Part shown: positions 41,758-53,988 of the stretch, one piece after another
Layout of the letters: every line of letters begins with the position of its first letter
Numbering within the stretch: the first letter of the stretch is position 1
NCBI GenBank assembly: GCA_003550325.1
Contig: QKWP01000143.1
Location: 222,286 to 286,285, forward strand
From: Gigaspora rosea
Taxonomy: Eukaryota > Glomeromycota > Glomeromycetes > Diversisporales > Gigasporaceae
Length of the DNA: 64,000 bases
Direction of reading: 5' to 3'
Notes under the pieces: model-generated
Seen by the model: the letters and a program-made list of their open reading frames with translations, nothing else
Told to the model about the DNA's origin: nothing
Databases searched by the model: none
Program-made: the position numbers and the translations under genes

Positions 41758-44502
41758 AAGTATACATTATTAATTAATTCGCATAGTAACTAGCATTATT
41801 AAAATTGTTAATGGAGTATAACACTTTTATAATGAATCAATTTTACAAGTTTTTTTTCTTCCCGTCACTCATATATTCGACTTGATTCTTTAAACCGTTT
41901 CTTGTGCAAATTTGTACTGAAATTTTTTTAAAAATTTATTTTTAAATTAATATTCTAAATCTAAATTTTGGCTATATACTTTTTAAGTAAAAATTATATT
42001 TTTAGATATATTTTAATAACATTGCTAGAAAATTTATGAATAATAAAAGTTTAAACTTTTTATTTTAATTAAATTTTTATTATAAAATTTTAGATTAATT
42101 CGTATTGTATGGCATTAGTAGGTTTTCTTTTACACTGTTATGAAGAAAGCCAACTTCAATACAACATTAAGTTATTACAAAATAACAAGATTTAATGGCT
42201 AGCATAACTTAATGCATGATGGATAAACGTAGAGTCAATTAAAGATTTATTCTATCTTATAGGATTGTTGGTTTGGTATTAAAACAAGTTGAAATATTTA
42301 GCAAATCTTGTTTTTTTTTTGTTTTTTTTTGCTTTGAATAAAAATTACTTGTTCGCTTATAAATCTTTTTAAATACATGCCGCAGAGAAAATAATAAAAC
42401 TTAGCATATGCTCACAAATAAATATTTAATACTTAGACTGTTTTATAAGTTCTGCGTTTGGTGCAATTTTTGATTCAATATTCTCATTATTACTGGTAGC
42501 TCAAGGAACAAATTTTATTTGTGCAACTCTTGTAAGGTTTTTTAATCGGGCGCACAAAGTTGCTTATAAAGAGCTGATAAATTTATAAGAATTACCAAGC
42601 ATTAGTATTAAATAGCGAAAAATAATTTAATAAGTATGAAACTGTAGCGAAAAGAACACTCGAAAAAAACATTTATTAAAAATTATTTAATAAGTACTGT
42701 ATGCAACTATTGTATTACGAAAAGTACATTCACAAAAAATTTAATTAAAAAAAATTAATTATACTTTCTATAAGAGACAGCCATAACTCTCTGAAATAAG
42801 CTATACTATAATTAAAAATGTCATAATTTTTAGAATTAAAATCAAAATTTTGGATACATATTAAGTGAGTTTGGTAAGATCCATGTTAAGTTTATTTTAT
42901 ATAGACACTATTAGCTTGTTTAATATTAAATATTGAAAGTTGATTCTTGTCTGAAATTTTCAAAATAACTAATGTATAATATACAAAAATACAATCTTTA
43001 AAAGAATTACTTTTTTATGTTTATAGCATCTTGAAAATGATAAATTTTATTGCATATTACAAATACTTTAATTTTATAATGAAAAAATAAAAAAATAAAC
43101 CATTAAATTTATTTATTTTATACCCTTTGGCAATGTTGCCATTGATATCTGTAAATAGCTGAAGTTAAATAGGTTTAATTTATAAGTTAGTTTAGACTAC
43201 TAGCTAATTATTTACTCTTATATAATTGATTAAAAATTAATTATGAATTATTATCTTTATAGTTTCAATTTTATAAATTTAATATATATTTACAAACAAG
43301 TATTTATTTATTTGATTACTTAACGGTGTTAAGATGCATTATAATAATACACTACAATAATACATTACATCATTAAAATATAAATTTACAATTTGATTAT
43401 CATGTGTGCAAAATACAATAAGACCGTAACTGATATATAATGAACTTCCCAAGAAGTTCTGTGTCTAAAAAGATCGATTTTAAATCTTCTTTTTTAAATA
43501 TGTCATTTTGAAATCGACATGAATTGCGAAGCCTAGTAATTATAACCTATTGATGATAATTAATTGGCATGGATATTAGAACCATACATATGAACAGTCG
43601 GAGAAGACAATCGACTATTTTTTTAAATACTAGCGTGGAGGTCAAGAAAATTCGAGATCATATTTTTATACACTGCAGGCTCAGGTGATCGATTTGACAT
43701 AGTCGATTTAACTGACTTTGAAATAACGGCTTAGTTGATTTGATAAGTTTAGATTAACTGTTACATAATTATAAGCGAAAAAGATGACTATTTATAAGTC
43801 AATAAAATACTGTGCATTTTCTTGTTTATATTTCCAAATTTTATATTATTTTATTTTGTTGGGACTCAATTTTCACCCAGTAAAAGTCACCCGTTATATA
43901 ATTTCATTATATTATACAATAAATTGGTTATTCAGTAGTTAGGGTAGATGAATTTTAATAATATCATACGCATTTACATTACGTAGTATAATAAAAATTC
44001 TATATCAGGTGACTTTAACCGGGTGAAAATAGATTTCCCTATTTGTTTATCAATGGTTTGAGCTTTATGAATTCTGCATATTACCATTGTTGAATTATGA
44101 TAACATGCGGCATTCATAGGGTTCATAAAAGTCATTTGTCGAAATTCTATATACATGTATTACCATGCATTAACAATGGTAATATTCTGAATTCAAAGGA
44201 TTTAAAATCTTATTTATCGCACTATTTTTGCAATGAGTAATAAAACTAACGACATTACAATATCTTAGATATTATTTTAAGAGTCAATTACCATTTTTTT
44301 AAGTATCTCGCACTACCACTAATAAAGTTTTTCACTACATTGACTTATATACGTACGATTCTAATTTTTTCAGATAATAGCCAATTACTGTTCATACTAA
44401 CATATTTCGTAATCATACAGTCCAATAACGTATAAAATCAGAATTAGTTTTTTTATTTAAGATATTTATGCCCTAATCATCAAATTTTTAAACTTGATTA
44501 AA
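41758..44502. repeat. Unit B 3' flank, duplicated in unit C
   Basis: Non-coding, closely matching 48019-50758 (about eight differences by eye in the first 290 nt) and, from about 42.24 kb, less closely 9.9-11.3 kb. 43304-44128 is present in B and C but absent from A. Confidence 0.85.
43868..44027. mobile_element. MITE-like inverted repeat, unit B
   Basis: TTTTCACCCAGTAAAAGTCACC and the inverse GGTGACTTTAACCGGGTGAAAA (given by position 43870-43891 and 44009-44030) bound AT-rich sequence. The counterpart is at 50151-50314. It lies in the segment missing from unit A. Confidence 0.65.
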
Positions 44503-45065
44503 ATGGCACTAAAGTTCTTTGAAGCTTTCAAATAATTATCTTGAACTTCTGACGATTAAGAGGAATTTAATATAGTCATTGATGTTAGTGAATTTCCAAA
44601 CACAAAGATATTTTGATCACATAAAGTAATTTAGCAATGAATTGAAGAATATCGGTGAAGTTGAAATAATATCAAACCATTTAAACCATATTTCTATCCA
44701 ACATTTTGATTTATGCTATGTTATAAAAAGATATTAAAGTATACAAAATTTTATCTAAAATACATCTATGGAAGAATAGTAGTACTGATGTGTCATTTAT
44801 TTTGATTCATTCTAATTGAACATGTGTTTTTTTGATGAATTAATCAAGAATTTCAAGCTCATTGACTTCGTTTACATTTTAATCGCATTTATCAAAAGAG
44901 TTTACAGAATAATAAGCCTCATGCTTTATAAAACTGGCGTGTTGATATTGAGTAAAGTACCCCTAAAAAGAATTATTCATTCTTTACAATACAAGAATTA
45001 GATCATAAACTGAGGAATTGCACAAAATTCTGACCTACCGTCCGATCTAAAGATTGGTCCAACAT
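44503..45065 (+). pseudogene. Second BTB-BACK copy of unit B, strongly decayed
   Basis: ATG at 44503 and MALKFFEAF-like start; BTB and BACK fragments (LIDFVYILIAFIKRVYRIIS lies in a shifted frame) are recognisable against 40232-41000. Multiple stops and deletions; no TLDc. It ends near 45065 at the same relative point as the copies at 11309 and 50759, so truncation preceded duplication. Confidence 0.78.
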
Positions 45066-45310
45066 CATATTTTGTACAATTTTCTCATATGAATGAGTTT
45101 TTCCCAAGTCTGGTTTTGAGCCGAATGCAAATTAAAGCTTGACTTCTAGAATTGAATCGAGACCGACCGATCTTTTCACATCTTTAGCTATCATGCATAT
45201 AGTATAATCAGTGTTTTACTAATTGTATTCTTCAATAAACTAAATGTTTCTTTTGATACTCATCTATTGAACAACGGAAGGAATATGTTATATGATTATA
45301 AATTAGTGTA

Positions 45311-45493
45311 CGGTCAGACCTCTCTAAATGCACGCTCCTTTAAATGCATTCTATATAAAATCTCTCTAAATGCACACCTCTGCTTGGTCCCAAGTCAAGT
45401 TATACAATAATTATAGCACTTGACCTCCCTAAATGCTCATTTTTGAATTTTTTTTGCATGCCCCGAAGGGGTGTATTTAGATAGGTATGACTA
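45311..45493. mobile_element. TA-flanked MITE, copy B
   Basis: CGGTCAGACCTCTCTAAATG at the left, GGTATGACTA at the right, with TA on both sides. Homologous in position to 12195-12372. Confidence 0.78.
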
Positions 45494-46990
45494 TAATTTG
45501 AAATAATGTTCATGATCGTTATTTCGGAAATTGCTTCTCTTTAAAAATGCTATATTTGGTTAAAAATAACGTGCATGTAAAGCACACTGAAATATTGCAT
45601 ACTATATATATCACGTACCAGCGAATTTGAAATTTTCCAAAATGATGTACTTGCGCGTACTGAAATAACACACAGGAATGTATTATTTTGCAATTATGTG
45701 GTATTTTTATTTAAAAAAATAAAGCGAAAGAATTTAAGTAAATCTATCCAGTACGTAATTATATTAAATTTATAAAACAAAATAAAGAAACAACTTAAAT
45801 TATGCTTAGAAATGTATTTGACTTTTGAAGTTAAACATTAATCATTATGTAGCACCTTAATATCGTACTCTATAGTTATTGTGGGTTGTAGTGAATAACT
45901 AACCCAGTTACACACGGGTTATTCAACATACCCATATAACTGTATAATAACTATCTTATTGCACGGTGTCTAACGTAACAATCCCATGCCAATAAGTAGA
46001 TGAAAAAGTACGGGTTTTTACAAAGATAATGCATACATCCAGTTTCATTGATTAGAGACAATGTTAAAGATCTAATGTTCTCAGTATTCTCAAGAATATT
46101 ACAATAATTTCGAGACCACAAAGTTTAAAAATTACGTTACATTGAAAACATAAAATTTGGAATTTTATGAAAAATAATTTTTGAGAACACTAAAATTTTT
46201 TTTTTTGAGAACTTTAAAATTTTTTTATGATAAAAATAATTTTTTTTAAGAACACTAATATTTTTTTTTGAGAACGTTAAAAATTTTTTAAGAACTTAAA
46301 ATTAAATTTATGCTCTCAGAGAACAAAAAAAAAATATTTCAAATCTTTTTCACTGCATAGAGCTACAATATTTTAAATTAATTTCAACACGAAGCACTGC
46401 AGCTCCTCCCATACATAGTTCCACTATAATACAAACCACTGATGAGTGCACCTTTGGAAATTATTTATCTCATCATCATCATTATGCATTTCATGAAAGA
46501 ACTATCGCTATCAAATTTATTAAATTAATTATTAAATCTATTATATATGAACGAATATGAATCTTGAATTGTCATAACATAATTTGTAATTCGTCCTTAT
46601 AATATTTCTAGTACTCAATTTTTTGGTTTGATTTATGAGTCAAATAGTAAGATTTTTAATAATCCACTGCCTCTCCACTCATATTTTAAAACTCTTCCAA
46701 GACCTCCAAATCGTGTAAATTTATTATATTCGAGACTTTCCTGGTATGTTTATCATAACTGTTTGCATATACGAATGTACACTATTTAACTGGTGTGCCA
46801 CATAATATTGAGAGTAACACAGAAATAAATAAAAAAAAATAGCTTTAATAAAGAAACCGAGAGGTTCGAATAACTTATCCGCCAAAAATTTTGATCGATT
46901 TAATTGGTTAATGATCACGAGTAGATCTCCAAAAATTAACCAATTAAATGAATGTATGACCCAGTTACGGAAACCAATTACAGTACTGCT
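45494..46990. other. Unit B distal flank
   Basis: Non-coding. It includes an inverted hairpin (TATAGTTATTGT ... ACTGTATAATAACTAT, about 45880-45955), an imperfect GAGAAC-TTAAAATTTTTTT tandem array at 46160-46320 and the GTGTGCCACATAATATTGAG block at 46793. GCCAAAAATTTTGATCG (46881) starts the 5' flank of the next gene. Confidence 0.6.
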
Positions 46991-47078
46991 GTACTACCAT
47001 AGGGCGTAACCTTACAGCTAGTGTAACGGATAAAATCAGTAAAATTACCGAATCATTAAATTTTTAAACTTGACAAAA

Positions 47079-48018
47079 ATGGCATTAAAATTCTTTAAAA
47101 CACTTTCAAATAATTATCTTGAACTTCTTGATGATAAAGAGGAGTTTAACATAGTCATTAATGTTGGTGAATCTCCAAAAGCAAAATTATTTCGAGCACA
47201 TTCAGCAATTTTAAGATACAGATCTTTATATTTTCGCAATGAATTGGAGAACATCGGTAAAGATGAGAATAATATCAAAACACTTAATTTAAAGCATGTT
47301 TCTGTCCAACATTTTGAAGTTATTATCAAGTAAGTTATTTATGGTGTACATGCATTATAATTTATATTATGTCATAAAAAGTAATCTAAAATATTCATAA
47401 ATTTTATATAAAGGTATATATATGGAGGAATATTTTTACTTGAAAAACATGATGCATCGTTTATTTTTGAGCTCATGCTTATTGCTTATGAGTTTCTTTT
47501 TGATGAATTGGCCAAGCAACTTCAAACTGGATAATCCATATGAATTTAAATTACTTCTTCGTGGAAGCAAAGATGGTTTTACTGCGAGTTCATTTTGGAA
47601 TTTATGCGATAAGCAAACACATCTTGTTGTAGTTATGAAAGTTAAGAATACTGATGAAATTCTTGGTGGTTATAATCCTGTTGGTTGGGTTAAATCAAAT
47701 AAGTGGTTAGGTGAAAATAAATATTGTAAAGATAGCTTTATTTTTTCATTGAAAAATGGAAATATTCAAAATTCTATTTTAAGTCGTGTTAAAAAGCCAG
47801 AAAATGCAATTTGCTGTGATTCTGTTTATGGTCCAATTTTTGGTGGGAAATATTTTGGCCTTGCCATGTATAATAATTTTAATCAATCTCACGGATGTTG
47901 GACTTGCAAAGAAAGTGCATATGAAAAACCAATTAGAAATGCGGTTGCATACATATCATCGAATAAATCAATTTTTTCAATAGAAGAATATGAAATATTT
48001 CAAATAAAAAAATCCTAA
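47079..48018 (+). pseudogene. BTB-(BACK)-TLDc gene, unit C, BACK deleted
   Basis: Exon 1 (47079-47329) is intact and encodes MALKFFKTLSNNYLELLDD through a complete BTB half (FRAHSAILRYRSLYFRNELE). The intron is GTAAGT (47330) to AAAG (47413). Exon 2 from 47414 reads YIYGGIFLLEKHDASFIFEL up to LQTG and stops at 47532-47534. About 690 nt relative to unit B, covering the BACK region, is deleted at 47527-47535, leaving TLDc (YEFKLLLRGSKDGF, DEILGGYNPVGW, NGNIQNSILSRVKKP, FSIEEYEIFQIKKS) in a different frame. The annotated result is a truncated BTB protein of about 123 aa plus an orphan, uninterrupted TLDc frame. Unlike unit B, both remaining halves are free of other lesions. Confidence 0.9.
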
Positions 48019-50758
48019 AAGTATACATTATTAATTAATTCGCAAAGTAACTAGCATTATTAAATTTGTTAATGGAGTATAACACTTTTATAATGAATCA
48101 ATTTTACAAGTTTTTTTTCTTCCCGTCACTCATATATTCGACTTGATTCTTTAAACCGTTTCTTGTGCAAATTTGTACTGAAATTTTTTTAAAAATTTAT
48201 TTTTAAATTAATATTCTAAATCTAAATTTTGGCTATATACTTTTTAAGTAAAAATTATATTTTGCGATATATTTTAATAACATTGTTAAAAAATTTATGA
48301 ATAATAAAAGTTTAAACTTTTTATTTTAATTAAATTTTTATTATAAAATTTTAGATGAATTCGTATTGTATGGCATTAGTAGGTTATCTTTTACACTGTT
48401 ATAAAGAAAGCCAACTTTAATACAACATTAAGTTATTAGAAAATAACAAGATTTAATGGCTATCATAACTTAATGCATGATGGATAAACGTAGAGTCACT
48501 TGAAGATTTATTCTAACTTATAGGATTGTTGGTTTGTTATTAAAACAAGTTGAAATATTTAACAAATCTTGATTTTCTTTTTTTTTTTTTTTTGCCTTGA
48601 ATAAAAATTACTTGTTCGCTTATAAATCTTTTTAAATACATGCCGCAGAGAAAATAATAAATCTTAGCATATGCTTACAAATAAATATTTAGTACTTAGA
48701 CTGTCTTATAAGTTCTGCGTTTGGTGCAATTTTTGATTCAATATTTTCATTATTCCTGGTAGCTCAAGGAACAAATTTTATTTGTGCAACTCTTGTAAGA
48801 TTTTTTAATCGGGCGCACAAGGTTGCTTATAAAGAGGCTGATAAATTTATAAGAATTACCAAACATTAGTATTAAGTAGCGAAAAGTTATTAATGAAATT
48901 TCAATAAGTATGAAACTTTTGCGAAAAGAACACTCGTTAAAAAACATTTATTAAAAATTATTTAATAAGTATGCAACTATTGTATTACGAAAAGTATATT
49001 CACAGAATATTTAATTAATTACACTTACTATAAGAGACAGCCATAACTCTCTGAAATAAGCCATCCTATAATTAAAAATGACATAATTTTTTGAATTAAA
49101 ATAAAGTATTTGGATGTATATTAAGTAATTTTGTAATATTCATGTTAAGTTTATTTTATATAGGATAGCTAATTAGGTGTTTTCACACTATTAGCTTGTT
49201 TAATATTAAATATTAAAAGCTGATTCTTGTCTGAAATTTTAAAAATAGCTACTGTATAATATACAAAAATAAAATCTTTAGAAGAGTTACCTTTTTATGT
49301 TTATAACATCTTGAAAATGATAAATTTTTATTGCGTATCACAAATACTTTAATTTTATAATAAAAAAATAAACCTTAAATTTATTTATTTGTTTTATACC
49401 TTTGCAACGTTGCCAAGGGACGCTATTGATATCTGTAAACAGCTGAAGTTAAATAAGGTTTAATTTATGAGTTAGTATTAGACTTACTAGCTAATTATTT
49501 ACTCTTATATAATTGATTAAAAATTAATTATGAATTATTATCTTTATCTGTTATAGTTTCAATATTATAAATTTAATATATATTTACAAACAAGGATTTA
49601 TTTATTTGATTACTTAACAGTGTTAAGATGCATTATAATAACACACTACGATAATACATTACATCATTAAAATATAAATTTATAATATGATTATCATGTG
49701 TGCAAAAATACATTAAGACCGTAACTGATGTATAATGAACTCCGTGATGTTCTGTGTCTAAAAAGATCGATTTTAACCTTCTTTTTAAATAGTCTATTTA
49801 CTTTTTTAGGAATCTATATAACCACTAAAAATAAGCCAATACAACCTAGTAATTATAACCTACTTGGTGCTAATTAGTAAATTGCATTGTTTATTAGAAC
49901 CATACATATGAACAGTCGGAGAAGGCAGTCGACTATTTTTCAAATTCTATCTAGCATGAAAGTCAAGCGATTTGACATAGTCGATTTAACTGACTTTGAA
50001 ATATCGGATTAGTTGATTTGATAAGTTTAGGTTAACCGTTACATAATTATAAGCGAAAAAGAAGACTTTTTATAAGTCAATAAAATAATGAGCATTTGCT
50101 TGTTTATATTTCCAAATTTTATATTATTTTATTTTGCTTGAGAAATTCTATATTCACCCGGTAAAAATCACCCGTTATATAATTTTCATTATACTATACA
50201 ATAAATTGGTTAGTCAGTATTTAGGGTAAATGAATTTTAATAATATTATACGCATTTACATTGCATAGTATAATAAAAATTATATATCAGGTGACTTTAA
50301 CCGGGTGAAAATAGAATTTCCGTGACAAATAATGGTTTGAGCTTTATGAATTCCGCATATTGCCATTGTTGAAGCATGATAATATGCGGCATTCATAGGG
50401 TTCACAAAAGTCATTTGTCAAAATTCTATATATTACCATGTATTAACAATGAGTAATATTCTGAATTCAAAGGATTTAAAAACATCAATGAGTAATAAAA
50501 CTAACGACATTAAAATATCTTAGATACTATTTTAAGAGTCTATTACCATTTTTTTTAAGTATCTTGCACTACCACTAATAAAATTTTTCACTACATTGAC
50601 TTATATACGCACGATTATAATTTTTTCAGATGATAGCCAATTACTGTTCATGCTAACATATTTCGTAATAATACAGTCCCATAACGTATAAAATCAGAAT
50701 TAGTTTTTTATTTAAGACACTTATGCCCTAATCATCAAATTTTTAAACTTTATTGAAA
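48019..50758. repeat. Unit C 3' flank, copy of 41758-44502
   Basis: Near-identical non-coding duplicate of the unit B flank, with the paired MITE at 50151-50314. No gene. Confidence 0.85.
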
Positions 50759-51350
50759 ATGGCACTAAAATACTTTGAAGCTTTTCAAATAATTATCTTG
50801 AACTTCTTGACGATAAAGAGGATTATAATATAGTCATTGATGTTAGTAAATTTCCAAACACAAAGATATTTTGATCCAATACAGCAATTTAGGATATAGG
50901 TTTTATATTTTCGCAGTGAATTAAGAATATCGGTGAAATTGAAATAATATCAAAACATTTAAAACATAATTATATCCAACATTTTGAAGTAGCTATTTTA
51001 TGCTATGTTATAAAAAGATATTAAAGTATACATAAATTTTATCTAAAAAATACATCTATGGAAGAATAGTAGCACTGATGTGTCATTTATTTTGAGTTCA
51101 TGCTAATTGCTTATGTGTTTTTTTTGATGAACTGGCTAAGAACTTCAAGCTCATTGGCTTCGTTTACATTTTAATCGCATTTATTAAAAGACTTCATGAT
51201 TTACAAAACTGGCGTGATGATATTGAGTATAATACCCTAACAAGTTTTTGATTCTGAAAAATTCTTACAGTTCAAGAATTAATCTTAAACTGAGGAATTG
51301 CATAAAATTCTGACCTACCGTCCGATCCTAAAGATTGGCCAAACATCATA
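50759..51350 (+). pseudogene. Second BTB-BACK copy of unit C, strongly decayed
   Basis: ATG at 50759 (MALKYFEAF-like) followed by frame-broken BTB and BACK fragments that parallel 44503-45065. Ends near 51350; no TLDc. Confidence 0.78.
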
Positions 51351-51591
51351 TTATGTACAATTTTTCATATGAATGAGTTTTTCCCAAGTCTGGTTTGGAG
51401 CCGAGTTCAAATTGAGGCTTGACTTCTAGAATTGAATCGAGACCGACCGGACTTCTAACATCTTTAGTTATCATTTATATAGTATAATCAGTGTTCTACT
51501 AATTGCATTCTTCATATAAACTATATGTTTCTTTTGATACTCATCCATTGAACAACGGAAGGAATATGTTATATGATTATAAATTAGTGTA

Positions 51592-51734
51592 CGGTCCAAC
51601 CTCTCTAAATGCACGCTCCTTTAAATGCATTTTATATAAAACCCCTCTAAATGCACGCCTCTGTCCCTAAATGCTCATTTTTGAATTTTTTTTTTTGCAT
51701 GTCCCGAAGGGATGTATTTAGATAGGTTTGACTA
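51592..51734. mobile_element. TA-flanked MITE, copy C (internally deleted)
   Basis: CGGTCCAACCTCTCTAAATG ... GGTTTGACTA, TA on both sides. Shorter than copies A and B by an internal deletion after CACGCCTCTG. Confidence 0.75.
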
Positions 51735-51931
51735 TAATTTGAATAGCGTATGATTGTTATTTCGAAAATTGTTTCTCTTTAAAAATGCTATATTTGGTTC
51801 AAAATAACGTGCATGTGCACACTGAAATAATGCATACTATATATATATCACGTACCAGCGAATTTGAATTTTGGCATTTTGTTTCAAACTGATGCACCTG
51901 CGCGTACTGAAATAGCACACAGGAATGCATT

Positions 51932-52777
51932 TAGGGATGGGTTCGGTCAGCTAGGTCAGCTATCGGTCAGCTATCATCGACTATCGACTACTAGCCGGCT
52001 ATAGCCGGCTATAGCCGATAAATTACTTGATCAATTTCTTAATCAATTTTTCAATCAAACATATAAACAAGTGCCAAATAATTATATTTTTATATGTTAT
52101 ACAGTTATACATATTAGAGTACCCTAGCCATGGCGGAAAAAAAGTTCGGGCCACATGCTGTAAACAGCCAATCAAAATAATCAAAATATTGAAGATCCGA
52201 TCTACATTTCAAAACAATCTAATTCTGGTCAAATTTGTACAGTAGATCATTTGGCCTATTGGAGATGAGTTTAAAACCACAATGGGCAAATTTTTGACCG
52301 TCAAAATTTCATTATCACGTGATTTTTGGCCAATAAAATAACGAGAGCAGGTTAAGTAGCACAAGCGGAAGATCAAAACAAAACGTTCGCTTTTTCAAAT
52401 TTGAATAAGAAATCACCTTTCGTGCTATAACAAAAAAAATTCCTTGAGCAATTCTACTAATGTTTTGCTAACATCAAGCCCTATAGGAAACCTAGCACTA
52501 ACTTAAAACGATCTTGAAGTTTTTGGGGCATAGTCACGTGACAGTGAAAAAGTGACGGCGATCCTGGGGAAGATGGAAGATGCTAGGGTATTTCTTTCAA
52601 TAATTCTATATAATTTGTACACTTCATGCTGAATTAAACAATAATTATGATTTACCAGCCAGGAAATAAAAAATTTGGTATCGGCTAACCGGTCAGCTAA
52701 GCCGTTATCGTCGACTACATCGACTACGGCTATAGCTGATCGGCTAGCCGACTATTAGCTGACCGAACCCATCCCTA
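51932..52777. mobile_element. Non-autonomous hAT element (846 bp) with nested MITE
   Basis: Termini TAGGGATGGGTTCGGTCAGC and the exact inverse; perfect 8-bp duplication AATGCATT (51924-51931 and 52778-52785). Subterminal regions are rich in GGTCAGCTA and AGCCGGCTAT repeats. The unit B paralogue (about 45672-45690) reads CAGGAATGTATTATTTTGC without it, so insertion followed the B/C duplication. Confidence 0.93.
52122..52588. mobile_element. TA-flanked MITE nested in the hAT element (467 bp)
   Basis: Ends CCCTAGC and GCTAGGG, TA on both sides (52120-52121 and 52589-52590). No ORF with recognisable motifs. Confidence 0.7.
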
Positions 52778-52785
52778 AATGCATT

Positions 52786-53980
52786 ATTTTGCAATTATGT
52801 AGTATTTTTATTTAAAAAAATAAAGCGAAAAAATTTAAGTAAATCAATCCAGTACGTAATTATATTAAATTTATATAACAAAATAAAGAAACAACTTAAA
52901 TTATGCTTAGAAATATATCAGATATTTGACTTTTGAGGTTAAGCATTAATCATTATGTAGCACCATGGAATCGTGCTTTATAGTTATTGTATGGGTTGTA
53001 GTGAATAACCCAGTTACACAGGTTATTTAACATACCCATATAATAACTATCTTATTGCATGGTGTCTGTAACAATCCCGTGACAATAAGTAAATGAAAAA
53101 GCACGGGTTGTCACATAAGACCCGTGCAATAATTCATACATCCAATTTCATTCATTAGAGTCAATGTTAAAGATCTAATGTTCTCAGTGTTCTCAAGAAT
53201 ATTACAATAATTTTGAGACCACAAAGTTTAAAAATTACGTTACATTGAAACATAAAATTTGGAATTTTATGATAAAAATAATTTTTGAGAAAATTAAATT
53301 TTTTAGAATGTTAAAAATTTTTTTGGTATAAATAAATTTTGAGAACATTAAAAATTTTTTTGGTAAAAATAAATTTTGAGAACACTAAAATTTTTTTTGA
53401 GATCGTTAAAATTTTTTTAAGGACTTAAAATTTAAATTTATGTTCTCAGAGAACGAAAAAAATTTTCGAATCTTTTTCACTGCTTAGAGCTACAATATTT
53501 TAAATTAATCTCAACACGAAGCACTGTAGCTTCCTCCCATAGTTTCACTATAATACAAACCACCGATGATTGCGCCTTTTGTAAATTATATTAACTCATC
53601 CTATATGGGATTCATCATCATTATACATCTCATGAAAGAACTACCGCTATCAAATTTATTAAATTAATTATTAATTATATTATTTCATGAACGAATATGA
53701 ATCTTGAATTGTCATAACTTAATTTGTAATTCGTTCTTATAATATTTTACTAGTACTCGATTTTTTGGTGATATGTTTGCCATAACTTTTTGCATGTACG
53801 AATGTACGTTATTTAATTGGTGTGCCACTTAACATTGAGAGTGACACAGAAATAAAAAAAATAGCTTTAAGAGAGTTTCGTAACGATGAATATCTTATCC
53901 CGCCAAAAATTTTGATCGATTTAATTGGTTAATTATCACGAGTAGATCAACCAATTAAATGAATGTATGGGCGTAACTAC
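52786..53980. other. Unit C distal flank
   Basis: Non-coding counterpart of 45690-46960: inverted hairpin at 52978-53048, GCACGGGT/ACCCGTGC hairpin at 53100-53118, and the AAAATTTTTTT-GAGAAC tandem array at 53270-53460. Confidence 0.6.
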
Positions 53981-53988
53981 TGCGTAAC

